Below are positions 1 to 10,500 of a stretch of DNA of 49,430 bases, in pieces. Numbering within the stretch: the first letter of the stretch is position 1; the number at the start of each line of letters is the position of its first letter. The notes beneath the pieces are model-generated. The model ran no database searches and was not told the DNA's origin. It saw nothing but the letters and a program-made list of their open reading frames with translations. The translations under genes were made by a program, and so were the position numbers. This DNA comes from Collinsella sp. (GTDB lineage: Bacteria > Actinomycetota > Coriobacteriia > Coriobacteriales > Coriobacteriaceae), in assembly GCA_018368345.1 (NCBI GenBank), contig JAGZEK010000020.1:1-49430 (forward strand), read 5' to 3'.

Positions 1-215
1 CCGTAGCGCGAGCCGTCCCCGAGCAGGCGCTCGAAGTTGGGCAGGTCGGTCGGCGTGGAGATGACCAGGATGTCCCGGATGCCCGCCAGCATGAGGGTGG
101 ACAGCGGGTAGTAGATCATGGGCTTGTCGTAGACCGGCAGCAGCTGCTTGGAGGTCACGAGCGTGAGCGGGTACAGGCGCGTGCCGGACCCGCCGGCGAG
201 GATGATGCCTTTCAT
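1..215 (-). CDS. rfbA: Glucose-1-phosphate thymidylyltransferase, 5' end only (cut by window edge)
   Basis: The 71 visible N-terminal residues begin MKGIILAGGSGTRLYPLT and include KQLLPVYDKPMIYYPLS. The first is the nucleotide-binding loop and the second the substrate region of RmlA/RfbA nucleotidyltransferases. The family makes dTDP-glucose from dTTP and glucose-1-phosphate, the first step to dTDP-rhamnose. The ATG is at 213-215. The segment is GC-rich like the core genome, in contrast to the AT-rich genes beside it. It lies just downstream of the glycosyltransferases on the same strand, which fits a surface-polysaccharide locus. The rest of the gene lies outside the window. Confidence 0.9.
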   Translation of the reverse strand, partial: MKGIILAGGSGTRLYPLTLVTSKQLLPVYDKPMIYYPLSTLMLAGIRDILVISTPTDLPNFERLLGDGSRY

Positions 216-231
216 TCAATCACTTCCAAAG

Positions 232-1047
232 TCAGTGAACGGAAAAATAAATCCGTTTAGCAATGTTCCTGATTGAGAGCGACAATTTACGAGCGGTTAA
301 ATCAACCGACGATATATTGATACCATCGAGTGAACAGATTGCTCGCACAAAATCAAACTCATCGCGTTTCAATTGCTCTTTTTTATCCTTAAAAAGTGAG
401 TTCGTAGTAGATTCGTTGCACACTCTAAAATAGGAATAAATTGAGTCTAGATAGCAGACATCACTATTAAGTGATAGACGAATCCAATACTCCCAATCAG
501 GGGAGTAACACAAAGAATCATTAAAGGGTCCAACCTTTTGCCAGCAATCTCTACGAAACATGACATTAGAAGGCTCTCCATAGATATTATGAGTTCGAAA
601 TGTCTTGCGGGCAAAATCAGAGCCTTTTAAAACCATATCCCGCTTAAAAGGTCTCCTCTTCATTGTAATGGCACCATTCGAGTCAATAACACATGAAGCG
701 CTGAAGCAGAGGGAGCACTTTGGATTAGCATCCAGTGCTGCAACCTCAGACTCAAGAGCCCCGGGTAACAAAATATCATCCTGAAAGAGGAAATGAATAT
801 ACTCGCCAGAAGATTTCTCAATGGCATTATTCCAGTTTCCAACAAGACCGAGATTACTGGCGTTTCTAAATACCTTAATTCGAGAATCCGTAAGCTTGGA
901 AACAATCTCAAATGTTCCATCAGTTGACTGATCATCGAAAATTAATAATTCGAAATCGCGGAAAGACTGGCTTAACACCGAATCAATTGCCTTCAAAATG
1001 TACTTAACACCATTAAAACAAGGCATCAACACACTAACTTTAGGCAT
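232..1047 (-). CDS. Family 2 glycosyltransferase
   Basis: The 271-residue protein begins MPKVSVLMPCFNGVKYILKA, the start of a GT2 (GT-A fold) domain. FDDQSTDGTFE holds the nucleotide-binding Asp and FLFQDDILLPGAL the DxD-like metal site. No membrane segment is seen, so it probably works at the inner face of the membrane, adding a sugar to a lipid-linked glycan. I chose the ATG at 1047 over the longer frame to 1233 because the extra 62 residues do not resemble the family and would lie inside the upstream gene. It overlaps that gene's stop by 8 bp, a sign of translational coupling. The DNA is AT-rich. The sugar specificity cannot be read from the sequence. Confidence 0.85.
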   Translation of the reverse strand: MPKVSVLMPCFNGVKYILKAIDSVLSQSFRDFELLIFDDQSTDGTFEIVSKLTDSRIKVFRNASNLGLVGNWNNAIEKSSGEYIHFLFQDDILLPGALESEVAALDANPKCSLCFSASCVIDSNGAITMKRRPFKRDMVLKGSDFARKTFRTHNIYGEPSNVMFRRDCWQKVGPFNDSLCYSPDWEYWIRLSLNSDVCYLDSIYSYFRVCNESTTNSLFKDKKEQLKRDEFDFVRAICSLDGINISSVDLTARKLSLSIRNIAKRIYFSVH

Positions 1048-2020
1048 CCTTGTCCTCCTTATCGGACAAAAATTCCTCAATAAAATAGCGAGGACGATGC
1101 TTCGTCTCCATATAAGTCTTTCCAACGTACTCGCCGATGACACCCAAAGCCAAAAGTTGAAGTCCGCCAAGACACCAAATTGACATAATAATGCTTGTCC
1201 AGCCAACTTGTACATCGCCAATAAAATGACCAATTAAAAGATATACAAGTGCAAATAAACTAAAAATAGAAATGATTAAACCGGTGAGAGTAATTATCCT
1301 AATCGGTTTAGTACTAAAAGACGTTATACCTTCAAAAGCAAATGACAGCATTTTACCGAGCGTGTATTTAGATTCGCCGGCAAACCGTTTCCCTCGCGAA
1401 TAATACACGCAGCAAGATTTGAAACCAACTAAAGGAACCAAACCACGAAGAAATAGATTAACCTCACGGAATTGAGACAATGCAAGAACAGCACGCTTGG
1501 ACATCAATCTATAGTCAGCATGGTTATAAACAGCATCGACACCCAACGAAGACTGTAAGCGATAAAAAGACTGTGCGGTAAAACGTTTTAGAAAGGAATC
1601 GCTAGAACGATCATTTCGTACACCATATACAACTTCATAGCCTTCGCGAGCTCTTGAAACCATTTCATCAAGCGCATTGATATCATCTTGTAAATCAGCG
1701 TCCATCGATGCTATTAAATCAGCAAACTCCGCTGCCTTGTGTAACCCAGAAAGTAAAGCCTTCTGATGGCCACAATTCCTAGAGAGCTTAAGTCCACAGA
1801 ATAAGGAATTAGACTGATGAAGACTTTCGATGATCTCCCAAGTCTTATCGGATGACCCATCGTCAACTAACAAAACCTTACTGTTCGCATTAATCTGAGA
1901 CAATTTTACTAAAGTGGAAAACTTCTCAAAAAGCCTTTTAGAGGTTTCCCGCAAAACGCTCTCCTCGTTATAACAAGGAACCACGAGATAGAGAATCGGC
2001 AATATGTCCATCTTTGTCAT
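1040..2020 (-). CDS. GtrB/DPM-type polyprenyl-phosphate glycosyltransferase
   Basis: This is a GT2 enzyme of the dolichol-phosphate-mannose/GtrB type. Visible motifs are LVVPCYNEESVLRET, LLVDDGSSDKTWE and ASMDADLQDD, followed by two C-terminal membrane segments (around IRIITLTGLIISIFSLFAL and IIMSIWCLGGLQLLALGVIG). Such enzymes load a sugar on undecaprenyl phosphate, which a GtrA-like protein then flips outward. The next gene upstream is GtrA-like, so the pair is complete. The start is uncertain. A GTG at 2035 would overlap the upstream stop, while the ATG at 2020 has an AGGTG ribosome-binding site five bases away and is preferred. Confidence 0.87.
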   Translation of the reverse strand: MTKMDILPILYLVVPCYNEESVLRETSKRLFEKFSTLVKLSQINANSKVLLVDDGSSDKTWEIIESLHQSNSLFCGLKLSRNCGHQKALLSGLHKAAEFADLIASMDADLQDDINALDEMVSRAREGYEVVYGVRNDRSSDSFLKRFTAQSFYRLQSSLGVDAVYNHADYRLMSKRAVLALSQFREVNLFLRGLVPLVGFKSCCVYYSRGKRFAGESKYTLGKMLSFAFEGITSFSTKPIRIITLTGLIISIFSLFALVYLLIGHFIGDVQVGWTSIIMSIWCLGGLQLLALGVIGEYVGKTYMETKHRPRYFIEEFLSDKEDKDA

Positions 2021-2031
2021 GCAAGCACCTA

Positions 2032-2424
2032 TCACTTAAATGCCCAATACTTACTTAAAATATAATTAAGAGGATAAGTTACAAACAAGTTAAGCAGTGG
2101 ACCAAGAATAGAAGAAATTCCAAGCACACTAACCCAAAAGTACAAAAGGATGTTGTTGATAATCAATCCAGTAAAAGCACTCGAAGCAAGTAGCTTGGAA
2201 AAACTTGAAATAAGTGAACTCAAATCAGATCTCTCATTATCAAAAACATATTTATTGTTCCAATAGAAGGAATTGATGACACCAGCAAAATATGAAACTA
2301 TATTGGCGACAATATAGTTCACTCCAATAAAAAGGAGTGCCGCGTAGACTAAGTAAGAAACGATTGTATTTGAAAGTCCAACAATCGAAAACTTCAGAAA
2401 TTGAATCACCGAATCTCGTTTCAT
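2032..2424 (-). CDS. GtrA-like membrane protein
   Basis: This 130-residue protein has four predicted membrane helices and the GtrA-family pattern: an N-terminal QFLKFSIVGLSNTIVSY, the central SFYWNNKYVF and a C-terminal NYILSKYWAFK. Members are thought to move undecaprenyl-phosphate-linked sugars across the membrane for modification of O-antigen, teichoic acid or wall glycans. Its stop lies beside the start of the GtrB-like gene, so the two are probably coupled and work together. The DNA is AT-rich like the flanking genes. Confidence 0.85.
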   Translation of the reverse strand: MKRDSVIQFLKFSIVGLSNTIVSYLVYAALLFIGVNYIVANIVSYFAGVINSFYWNNKYVFDNERSDLSSLISSFSKLLASSAFTGLIINNILLYFWVSVLGISSILGPLLNLFVTYPLNYILSKYWAFK

Positions 2425-2444
2425 TAAAGACCCTTTTCCTACTG

Positions 2445-4070
2445 TTATCTATAAAGGACATAAACAAAACAAGAGGTTCCATCATCGATTTGAGTATATC
2501 CAGGCAGTTTTTTAAAACCACTATATCCTAGTTCATCTTTCAGTTGAGAAAGAACCTCTTCTTCGCAGTCGTGATTATTCATGTAAACAACCAGATCATC
2601 AGAATCAATATAATTTCTATCGCAAAAACTGCTAATAGCTTTCTGATCAGGAATCAGCGCATGAATGCGAGACAATTTGGCAACTTCTAGTAGCTTCGCA
2701 GTGAGCTGATAGTAATCATAAGAGACAAAGAGTCCCGTTGAACCCGCGTACTTCTCTACTGCGGCTTCATTGTCAGCAGATTTCGGATATAAATACAAAG
2801 CATTGGAAGAAAAGAAAACAGAATCTGCAGCAATAATTGCGCAAACAAATACAACAGAAACTAAAATAGTGCCCCGAAAATTGAAATCAGTATTATTTCT
2901 ATAGCGAATTTGCAAATATCTAAATAGATACAAGAACATTCCAAATCCAAATAACAGTAATCCTGGATATGCCAAGCATATGTATCTTGACGAAGTAAAA
3001 GGAGATACATAGCAAGCTGTGACGTAAAAAACAAGGGATGAATTAAATAATAAAACTATATAAATCGACTCAGGATGCTCACGATTAATTTTTTTATTCC
3101 ATAGCAAGTAGAAACAAAGGGCAATTGACAAACAGAAGCAGGCAATCAAAAGAAGCCTTGATCCGAAGAACAAATCAACGGACGACGACCCTAGAAATTG
3201 CCAAATTCGTCTAAGCAATACCATTACCCCTGATTGCGATGAGGCCGATTCGACATAGTGATTCCCAAACATGTTGCTTAATGCTGGAGGAAATATGATA
3301 AATGACAGACAAACCGATAAGACAATCGTGACTCCATATTTAAAGGAGAACCTCCACCCTTTTCTTGCCCAAAAATAAATAGTAAAAAAACAGGAAACAA
3401 AAAAGAGATAAATATAGAAATAGAAATGAGTTAAAAACCCCAATAAAGAAATAACAAATAGGCGGAAATAAACCGATCGATTGGCGAAGGAAGCATTAAA
3501 CATATCGAATAACGCATCAAGAAATGCTAGGGCAAGTGTCACCAATAACAGATACATTCGAATGTAGGTCACTAGATTTAACGCTATGGGACAGAAAGCC
3601 CAAAGAGCCATTAAAATTAGGGCGACTGGCTTACTCTGAAACACTTTGTAAGAAAGCTTAAATAAAAATACTAAGCTGAGTGAATAGAAACATAGATTAG
3701 GAACCAAGCCAAACCATTTGCTAAATTCATTCGGAAACAGTGAGCAAACGGTATGAATAATGAAAAAATAGAGAGGAGGATGTGCGTCATTACTCAGATT
3801 ATATAAAACCGAATCAAACCGAAACACATGCCCTGTATCAACTGTCAAATAAGACTGAATGAACGTAGGATCCATCCAGTTGGCATCCATATTGTTTTCC
3901 CAAAAAATATGTGGAAAATAAAAACTATTCGAGAGACCGAAAGTCCACAGCTCGTCAACATGAAACCCTGTTTTCAAATTGCAATAATAAATTGCGACTA
4001 ATAGCGCAGCCACAAACATTACAGCAAATAAAACGCCATAAAACTTGCATCGTTTTGCACATGAATTCAT
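2445..4070 (-). CDS. Polytopic membrane glycosyltransferase, GT-C/GT39-like
   Basis: The 541-residue protein has about ten or more hydrophobic helices. An acidic pair sits in the first external loop (FHVDELWTFGLSNS, Asp39-Glu40) and DAHPPLYFFIIH follows the next segment. Both are hallmarks of GT-C enzymes of the PMT/ArnT type, which take sugars from polyprenyl-phosphate donors on the outer face of the membrane. It is the first gene of the AT-rich group, ahead of the GtrA/GtrB pair that would supply such a donor. It probably adds the last sugar to a surface glycan. The acceptor is unknown and there is no recognisable C-terminal binding domain. Confidence 0.75.
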   Translation of the reverse strand: MNSCAKRCKFYGVLFAVMFVAALLVAIYYCNLKTGFHVDELWTFGLSNSFYFPHIFWENNMDANWMDPTFIQSYLTVDTGHVFRFDSVLYNLSNDAHPPLYFFIIHTVCSLFPNEFSKWFGLVPNLCFYSLSLVFLFKLSYKVFQSKPVALILMALWAFCPIALNLVTYIRMYLLLVTLALAFLDALFDMFNASFANRSVYFRLFVISLLGFLTHFYFYIYLFFVSCFFTIYFWARKGWRFSFKYGVTIVLSVCLSFIIFPPALSNMFGNHYVESASSQSGVMVLLRRIWQFLGSSSVDLFFGSRLLLIACFCLSIALCFYLLWNKKINREHPESIYIVLLFNSSLVFYVTACYVSPFTSSRYICLAYPGLLLFGFGMFLYLFRYLQIRYRNNTDFNFRGTILVSVVFVCAIIAADSVFFSSNALYLYPKSADNEAAVEKYAGSTGLFVSYDYYQLTAKLLEVAKLSRIHALIPDQKAISSFCDRNYIDSDDLVVYMNNHDCEEEVLSQLKDELGYSGFKKLPGYTQIDDGTSCFVYVLYR

Positions 4071-4105
4071 AAACGAGTCCCTATAATTAATTAGTAGCTA
4101 AACTA

Positions 4106-4135
4106 AAGGAGTTTACGAAAAATCATAAACTCCTT
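4106..4135 (-). terminator. Hairpin downstream of the split GT80-like gene
   Basis: A perfect 10-bp inverted repeat (AAGGAGTTTA / TAAACTCCTT, 10-base loop) lies in the 142-bp gap after the stop at 4213. On the minus strand it is followed by TAGTTTAG, not a clean T-run, so termination is likely but not certain. Confidence 0.5.
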
Positions 4136-4212
4136 CAAGATTAAACTAATACAGTTGGACTAAACCACTGAATTACTGCAATAGCGGATAGATGATAGAC
4201 TTGCATCACTTA

Positions 4213-5562
4213 CTATTTATCAACCAACTTAACCTCAATCGCTTCCATATGTAGGGCCTCTCCAGTTGTACCTGCGCACTCGCCCGATTTAACCCAATCG
4301 AGCCAACCCTTACCCTGCACATGCGCCCTATAGACAACGTCATAATGCTTGGCGAGATCACCCGTAAGCTTAATTTCTACAGCTTCAATAAAAAGAGACT
4401 TGCCCGTGGTGCCGGCCAGCTTGCCGTTCTTGACCCACTTTTGCCAGCCGATATTCTGAACATGAGCTCGATATTCGATGTTACCGGAATACCCGAGTTC
4501 GGGCTTGCTAATAGCCAACGCCTCAACAGCAAGATTTCGACCAGTTGTGCCCGCCGTCATGCCCTCATAAACAGGTTCCTGCCAACCAAGATTTGAAACA
4601 TGAGCCTTTATTGAAAAAGTTTTCTGAATAGAGGGCTGACTCGTATCCCCTGGTGCAGGCGAACCCTTTTCAACCAAAACGACCTGGTATGCCTCGAGCC
4701 TCAAGCCAAACCCAGTCGTTCCGGCAACTTGATCATTGCAGGCCCAGCCAAGCCAGCCCTTGTCCTGAACATGAGCGCGATAGTAAACGTCATAACGATT
4801 GGCCATCTCACCAGTAAGTCGAATTTGGATAGCCTGGACAGACTTGCTCTGACCAGTAGTACCGGAGACTTCTCCCTCTTTCACATAGTCTTGCCAACCG
4901 TAATCGGAAACATGCGTCCTGTACTCCAAGCTGCCATCGTAGGGAGCATTCTGCAGATTGAGAGTTATAGCCTCGACAGCTTTGGACTGACCAACGGTGC
5001 CAGAAACATTTCCGCCCTTGGAAGCCGACTGCCAACCGTCATTCGAAACATGCGAAGTTGCCAAAACATCAAGCGAGCCTCGTGACACCTTGACGACGTC
5101 GTAGCCCGACTCGTCCTTCTTGAAATAAGTCAGAGCGCCGCTATTGTGCGAATAAATAGCAAAGTCGTAATTTGCCGAAGCAAGGATGGAATCCGAAAAT
5201 TCTACGAGATAGCAAGAGTCACCCTGCTTGCAAAGGGATCTGATTGCAGCATCCGTGTCTTCGGTAACCGGAGAAGCAAACCAATCCATAATCGAATAAT
5301 CGATAACGGCACCCGGCTTCATGGCCTCGGCCTTCGTTGAATTCCAAAGTCCACCAGCAGCATCGGCGCTGGCCGAGTTATACGTACTAGACCCATATCC
5401 AGACAGACCGATCTCCGGATTAAAGAAGAGAATCAGCTCTGCAGCAACGGAAGAATCGACATCGGTAATGCCCAGACGGTCAAGCTGCTCCTGCTTTTGG
5501 GGATACATGCCCGTCGGCGTGTTTGGATGTCCCTTGTTAATAATACAAATAGTCATCGCCAT
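4213..5562 (-). pseudogene. GT80 sialyltransferase-like ChW protein, 3' part after a frameshift
   Basis: This frame continues the protein encoded at 5537-7378. It carries the second half of the GT80 domain: KGHPNT (His12, HP motif), Glu42 in VAAELILFF, and the serine pair 58-59 in GYGSSTYNS. From memory these line up with KGHP, SFEVLMM and GVASSLYFS of Pasteurella PmST1. From about residue 170 to the end come six ChW repeats in two A-B-C triplets, for example HVQNIGWQKWVKNGKLAGTT. The apparent start (MAMTICIIN) is an out-of-frame reading of the upstream domain, so this is not a real N-terminus. Removing one T in TATTATTAAC restores a single reading frame. Either the gene is inactivated or the base is a sequencing error. 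Confidence 0.8.
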
Positions 5563-7378
5563 AGATAACCTCGGTCAAGTTGGCATAGTCATCGAAATTC
5601 TGCTCGTAAGTAACATACGTTCCAAGCAGCATCATTACCTTTTTGCCCTGTTGAGTCGCCGCATCAAAATAGCCATCGTTAAAGTTGTACAGGGCCTTAA
5701 ACGCTTGGACTGTATCCTCTCCCCTATTCTGCAGGCTCGTAAGCATGCTCGAAACGTTCATCTTCTTAACGTTAGGATCGGATGCGATCTTATTCGCAAA
5801 GGCATTATCGTCACCGCTCGTAAACAGATTCGTTCGAGTCATCCACCACTGAGTGCCGGGCTCAATACTCAGCACGGCATACATAGAATCCCAGTGATCG
5901 TGATAATCGCTATACGACATTGAGACTTCACCGGTTTCGTATTCCTTATTCTTGGCAGCGTTCCATAAAGCAATCAGCTCCGCTTGCTTAGAATCTGGAT
6001 CCTTAACATCGAAAGCCTCGTTGGTAAAAACATACGTGGCAGATCCATCCGACAACAGCCGAATGGAGTATTGGCCAGTGGGAATCTTATTGGCGTAAAT
6101 CATCCTATGAATCAACGAACAGGTGATGTCATTGATATACAGATTGAACTTTGCCTTGGGGTTGATTTTATAGAGAGCAGCGACATAATCCGCGAACGCC
6201 TGATAGCTCGAACTAGAAGCATTTTCCTCATGAGTCAGATACGGAAGACCATACATCCCGGATGGAAGCGAGTTCCAGTTATAGGCACCTGGACGATCGA
6301 GCATTACGATCGACGGAATGGTCGTTCCAGCAGAAGAGGTGCTGATATCCCAGAAAGATAGCGAATAGAGAACAACGGGGAAAGAAGCACTCAAAGGGGC
6401 AAGGTTGTACTCGCTCGCAGAAATGCCAATTGACTGATGGTCCTCATGAACGATGTTTCCGTTCTTCAAATACTGCAACGTAACGTCAAACGGACCATAA
6501 TCGCTAAAGTCAATTTCACTGGAGCTAGAGCCCAGGTCTCCGAATGCAATCGTGCTGGAAACAGATCGGGTAACCTTCCCTCCATACGACATGAAGCCAG
6601 ACACCTTTACCGAATCAGCAATACCGAGTCGTTTTATATCCTCGACCTGCGGAATATTCAGGGTTACTTTAGTCGTCTCCCCAACCTGAGAAAGAGAGCA
6701 ATTAAAGACATACGGGACATAGGCTCCAGCAGTATCGCCGGGCGCCGCTTCGCCCTTCTTTACAATGACGATCTGTATTGCTTCAACGGCATAAGACCAA
6801 CCGGTGGTTCCCGCAGTCGACCCATTTGAGGCCCATCCAAGCCAACCGAAATTAGAAGCATGAACGCGATAATACAGGTCATAAGAAGTTGCTCTTTCAC
6901 CCGTCAGCTTGAGCTCGACGGCTTCAATCTGAAGGCCCTTTCCCGTTGTGCCGGAGACGGCTCCATTAGAAACCCAATCCTGCCAGCCTTCATTTTGAAC
7001 ATGAGAGCGGTATTCGATACCAAGGTCTTCTGAATTAGGGAGAGTAACCCTGAGCGCCTCAAGCCTACGAGACTGGCCCGTTGTGCCAGAGGTCGAACCA
7101 TTCGATGTAAACGTCGACTCCCAGCCAATGCCTGAAATGTGAGATTTATAGCTGACGTCCGGGGCCGCCTCTTTGGGCTCCACGGCAACATCAATCGAAG
7201 GCGCCGTTTCATCGGCTGCAGCAGCAGTTTGATCCGAGGAGTCGGATTGTGTCTCTGGAACGGATTCATATTCGTTGGCACCAATATTTTGATCCGCCCA
7301 ACAAGCCAAAGGGCTCAAAAGCAGCATCGACATGAAGCAGGAAATCAGAACAACAAATGCTCTAAATTGCCTTTTCAA
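5537..7378 (-). pseudogene. Secreted GT80 sialyltransferase-like ChW protein, 5' part (frameshifted)
   Basis: The start is TTG at 7376-7378, with AGGAGG eight bases upstream. Order of parts: a signal peptide (1-28, ending ACWA); an acidic linker; one ChW triplet (76-216), e.g. HVQNEGWQDWVSNG; a beta-rich region (225-325) that resembles the Ig-like domain of Photobacterium GT80 enzymes; then a GT80-like domain with LLSDGSATYV (Asp444, equivalent to YDDGS of PmST1). The frame stops at TAA 5537-5539, just before KGHP. Together with 4213-5562 it would form a surface protein of about 1,050 residues. GT80 enzymes transfer sialic acid from CMP-sialic acid to galactosides. The true donor and acceptor here are unknown. 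The first Asp of the DDG motif is Ser. Confidence 0.8.
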
Positions 7379-7488
7379 GAGAATCGCCTCCTAGATAGAC
7401 AGCCGTCAATAACCATACTATCGGGAGTTAGCTTCATTAAGGCCACCAATTAGGTGAACGAAGAAATAGAAGCCCCATCCAAAGGCAA

Positions 7489-7531
7489 GGGCCCTTTCCG
7501 TTGCCAAGTCAACGGCAACAGGAAAGGGCCC
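7489..7531 (-). terminator. Strong GC-rich hairpin after the L,D-transpeptidase gene
   Basis: GGGCCCTTTCC plus GTTGCC pairs with GGCAAC plus GGAAAGGGCCC, with a single bulged base and an 8-base loop. It lies between the stop at 7562 and the TTG start at 7378. The T-run on the minus strand is weak (TTGCCTTT), so it may slow transcription instead of ending it fully. Confidence 0.55.
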
Positions 7532-7561
7532 CTAACAAACTCTCGGCGTTTACAGGAATAA

Positions 7562-10500
7562 CTAGTAGATTACCACCTTGGTAGCAAGAGGCACGTTATC
7601 CCAAATCCATTTAGCGCGACCGATGGGCAAACGCACGCAGCCTTGTGAAATATGCATTCCCATCCGGCTGTCCATGGGATTAAAAGTTCCCTGGTAATAC
7701 GGTATTGAATGGAACAGGTAGTCCCCGTAAAACTGCGTATAGTAGTAGCAAGTATACCCATGTCCAAACGAGTAGCCCTTGCCGGTGACGGTATACTCAC
7801 CCGTAGGCGTTGGAGTACTAGGGGCGCCGGCAGAGCAAGTCCAGTATTGAGCATAACTCCACGACCCGCGCTGTCCACGAAAAACTCCAAGGCGGCATGC
7901 TTGCCTGTCAACCATAATGAGCCAGTTTGTATTGCTCGAATATCTATTAGCCCGATTAAGCATGGCCATCATGTCGGCAGGCAGCAAAGGCTGATCGGTA
8001 TACGGACGCCCAGTTGAACCGGGAGCTCCAGCACCCTTAGGCACAATCGTCACTTGAACCGACTCGATCCTATATCCAATCTTGGATGTGCCCGCAGGTT
8101 GCCCATTAGAAGTCCAATCGAGCCATCCAAAGTCTTGGCAATATGCCCGATACCAGACATCAAAGTAGTTCGATAAGCCACCGGTCAGCCTAATCTTAAT
8201 AGCCTCGATACGCTTTGCGCGGCTTACCGTTCCAGCGATATCCCCGTTGGAAGTCCAGCTTTGCCAACCGACATCCTGCACATGGGCGGAGTACTCTATA
8301 CCGCCCGATACGCTAGTGGAGACATTTAGCTTCAGAGCCTCAATCGCAAGTGCCCTACCGGTCGTGCCCGCAACATCGCCGTTGCCAACCGGATTCATCC
8401 AACCAAGCGTGGCGACATGCGCCTGGAGCGTTAGGGCTGGTGCCGTGATAAACGCGGGCGCAGACGACGCGCCTGGATCCCCGCCTTTCGCAACAAGTTC
8501 AATTTGGACAGCTTCTATCTGGATATTAAGCCCGGTAGTTCCAGCGGAATCGCCGTTTTTTGCCCAACCCAACCAACCATAGCCCGCCGAATGAACTCGA
8601 TAGTAAATGTCATACTGATTCGCGAGGGAACCATTTAAGCGCAGCTCAAGAGCCTGAATGGCCAATCCTTGTCCAACGGTCCCAATATAACCGGAAGATC
8701 GCCATTCCTGCCAACCAATATTGGCAACATGTGCTCTTGCCTCAATTTGAGAATCGTCATCCACACCGGACAACGACACATTCAAAGCTTGAAGAGAAAG
8801 CGATTGTCCCGTTGTGCCGGTTACCTGCCCATCAAATACAGAAGGAGACCACCCACGGTTAGCCGAATGAGCCTGATATACAACGTGAGCGCAATCGGCG
8901 GAAGTATCGGAAACAAATGCTCCGTCCGTTATTCCGGGAGCGCCGCCGCCTTTACTGACAATCCTTACTTCGACAGTCTTAAGGAATGAACCCGATATCG
9001 TTGCCCCTGCATCCGCGCCATTGCATGCCCAACCAAGCCATCCTTTTTTGGAGTCAAAGCAGCGATACCAAATGTCATAGGCATTAGACAAATCTCCAGT
9101 AAGAGCCAATCTCACCGCCTTTAGAACACGCCCATCGTTTTTAGAGTTAAGCGCAGCACCGTCAGAAACAGCACCGCTCCATCCGCCAAATTCAAAAAAG
9201 CCGGAATAGTCAATTGAGCCTAAAATCTCTTGATTATCAAACGAAATGGAGAGCGAGGTTAAAGGTTCAGAGCCGTTCTCGGAGCCCAATAGGATTGATT
9301 TGCCTTGTACGGAGCCCAGGCTTTTACCGTTAAGACCAAGCGAGCTCCCGCTTAGAACATCCGTAGCTCCAATGAAATGGTTCAACGTATCGCCGGGAGC
9401 AGAGCCGCTTTTTTCGACCAATAAAATCTGAACACCCTGAATGGCGGCACCCTTCCCCACCGAGCCCGCAGGAGACCCGTTAGACGTCCAGCCCAGCCAT
9501 CCGCCCAATTTGGAAGCATACACACGGTACCAAATGCCATAAGTTGCAGATATCTCGCCGTTCAGCTTAAACTGAACGGCCTCAATGGACCGAGACTGCC
9601 CGGTCGTGCCAACAGCACCTGAAGACCAGCTTTGCCAACCGACACCAGACACATGTGCGCGAGAGGAAATGGAGCCTCCGCGGCGATACCAATTAACGCT
9701 AAGCGACAGCGCCTCAATTGCATTTCTTGAGTCAATAACCCCCGATGTCTTTCCGTCCGCGACAGCGCCCATCCATCCAACATTAGAGACATGAGATCGA
9801 TAGGAAACGGTAGGCGGTTCCTGAGAATGATCCCTAAAGGCATCGCCTCGCGTTGGCGCATCTTGAGCATTTTTTGGAAGCACCTTAATCTGAATAGCTT
9901 CGATCTGACAAGCATAGCCCTGCGTTCCAGCAGGCTCACCATTTGAGGCCCAGCCAAGCCAACCAACATTTGCAGAATGAACGCGATACCAAATGTCATA
10001 CGAATCAGAAAGACCGCCCGACAAAGATAGCTTGATCGCCTCGATGGCTCGCGACTGTCCAACTGTTCCAGATGTCTGCCCGTTACCCACCGGCTGAGAC
10101 TCCCAGCCGATCCCGGAAATGTGAGATTGGACCGAAATGCTATCATTCCCCAGCGGGGTGCCATCCTGTGAAAGCAAATTAATCTTGAGGGCTTCGACGC
10201 GCTTAGCACGGCCTGTAGTGCCCGCCGTCATTCCATTTGAAACGAGAGCTTGCCAGCCAATATCCTGTACATGAGTCTGGTATGAAACAGAGCCAAACAC
10301 AGTGGATGCATCATTTTCGGGTTTCGCCGAATCAGTTGCATTGGAGGCAGGCTCGCTAGAAACGGATGAGGGAGAATCGTTGTCTGACACAGTCGGCTGC
10401 TCGACTTCAACCCCCTGCTGTTCGTCATTTAAGACAAAGCTCTCGTCTTCCAAGCTGCTGGCAGAACTATCGATATAATCAGTGGATTCCGGTTGCACAG

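Noticed and set aside
5537..5562. Programmed +1 frameshift as in prfB
   Set aside because: The stop is TAA followed by C, but there is no Shine-Dalgarno-like stimulator and no known family precedent. A plain indel is simpler; kept only as a test in the findings.
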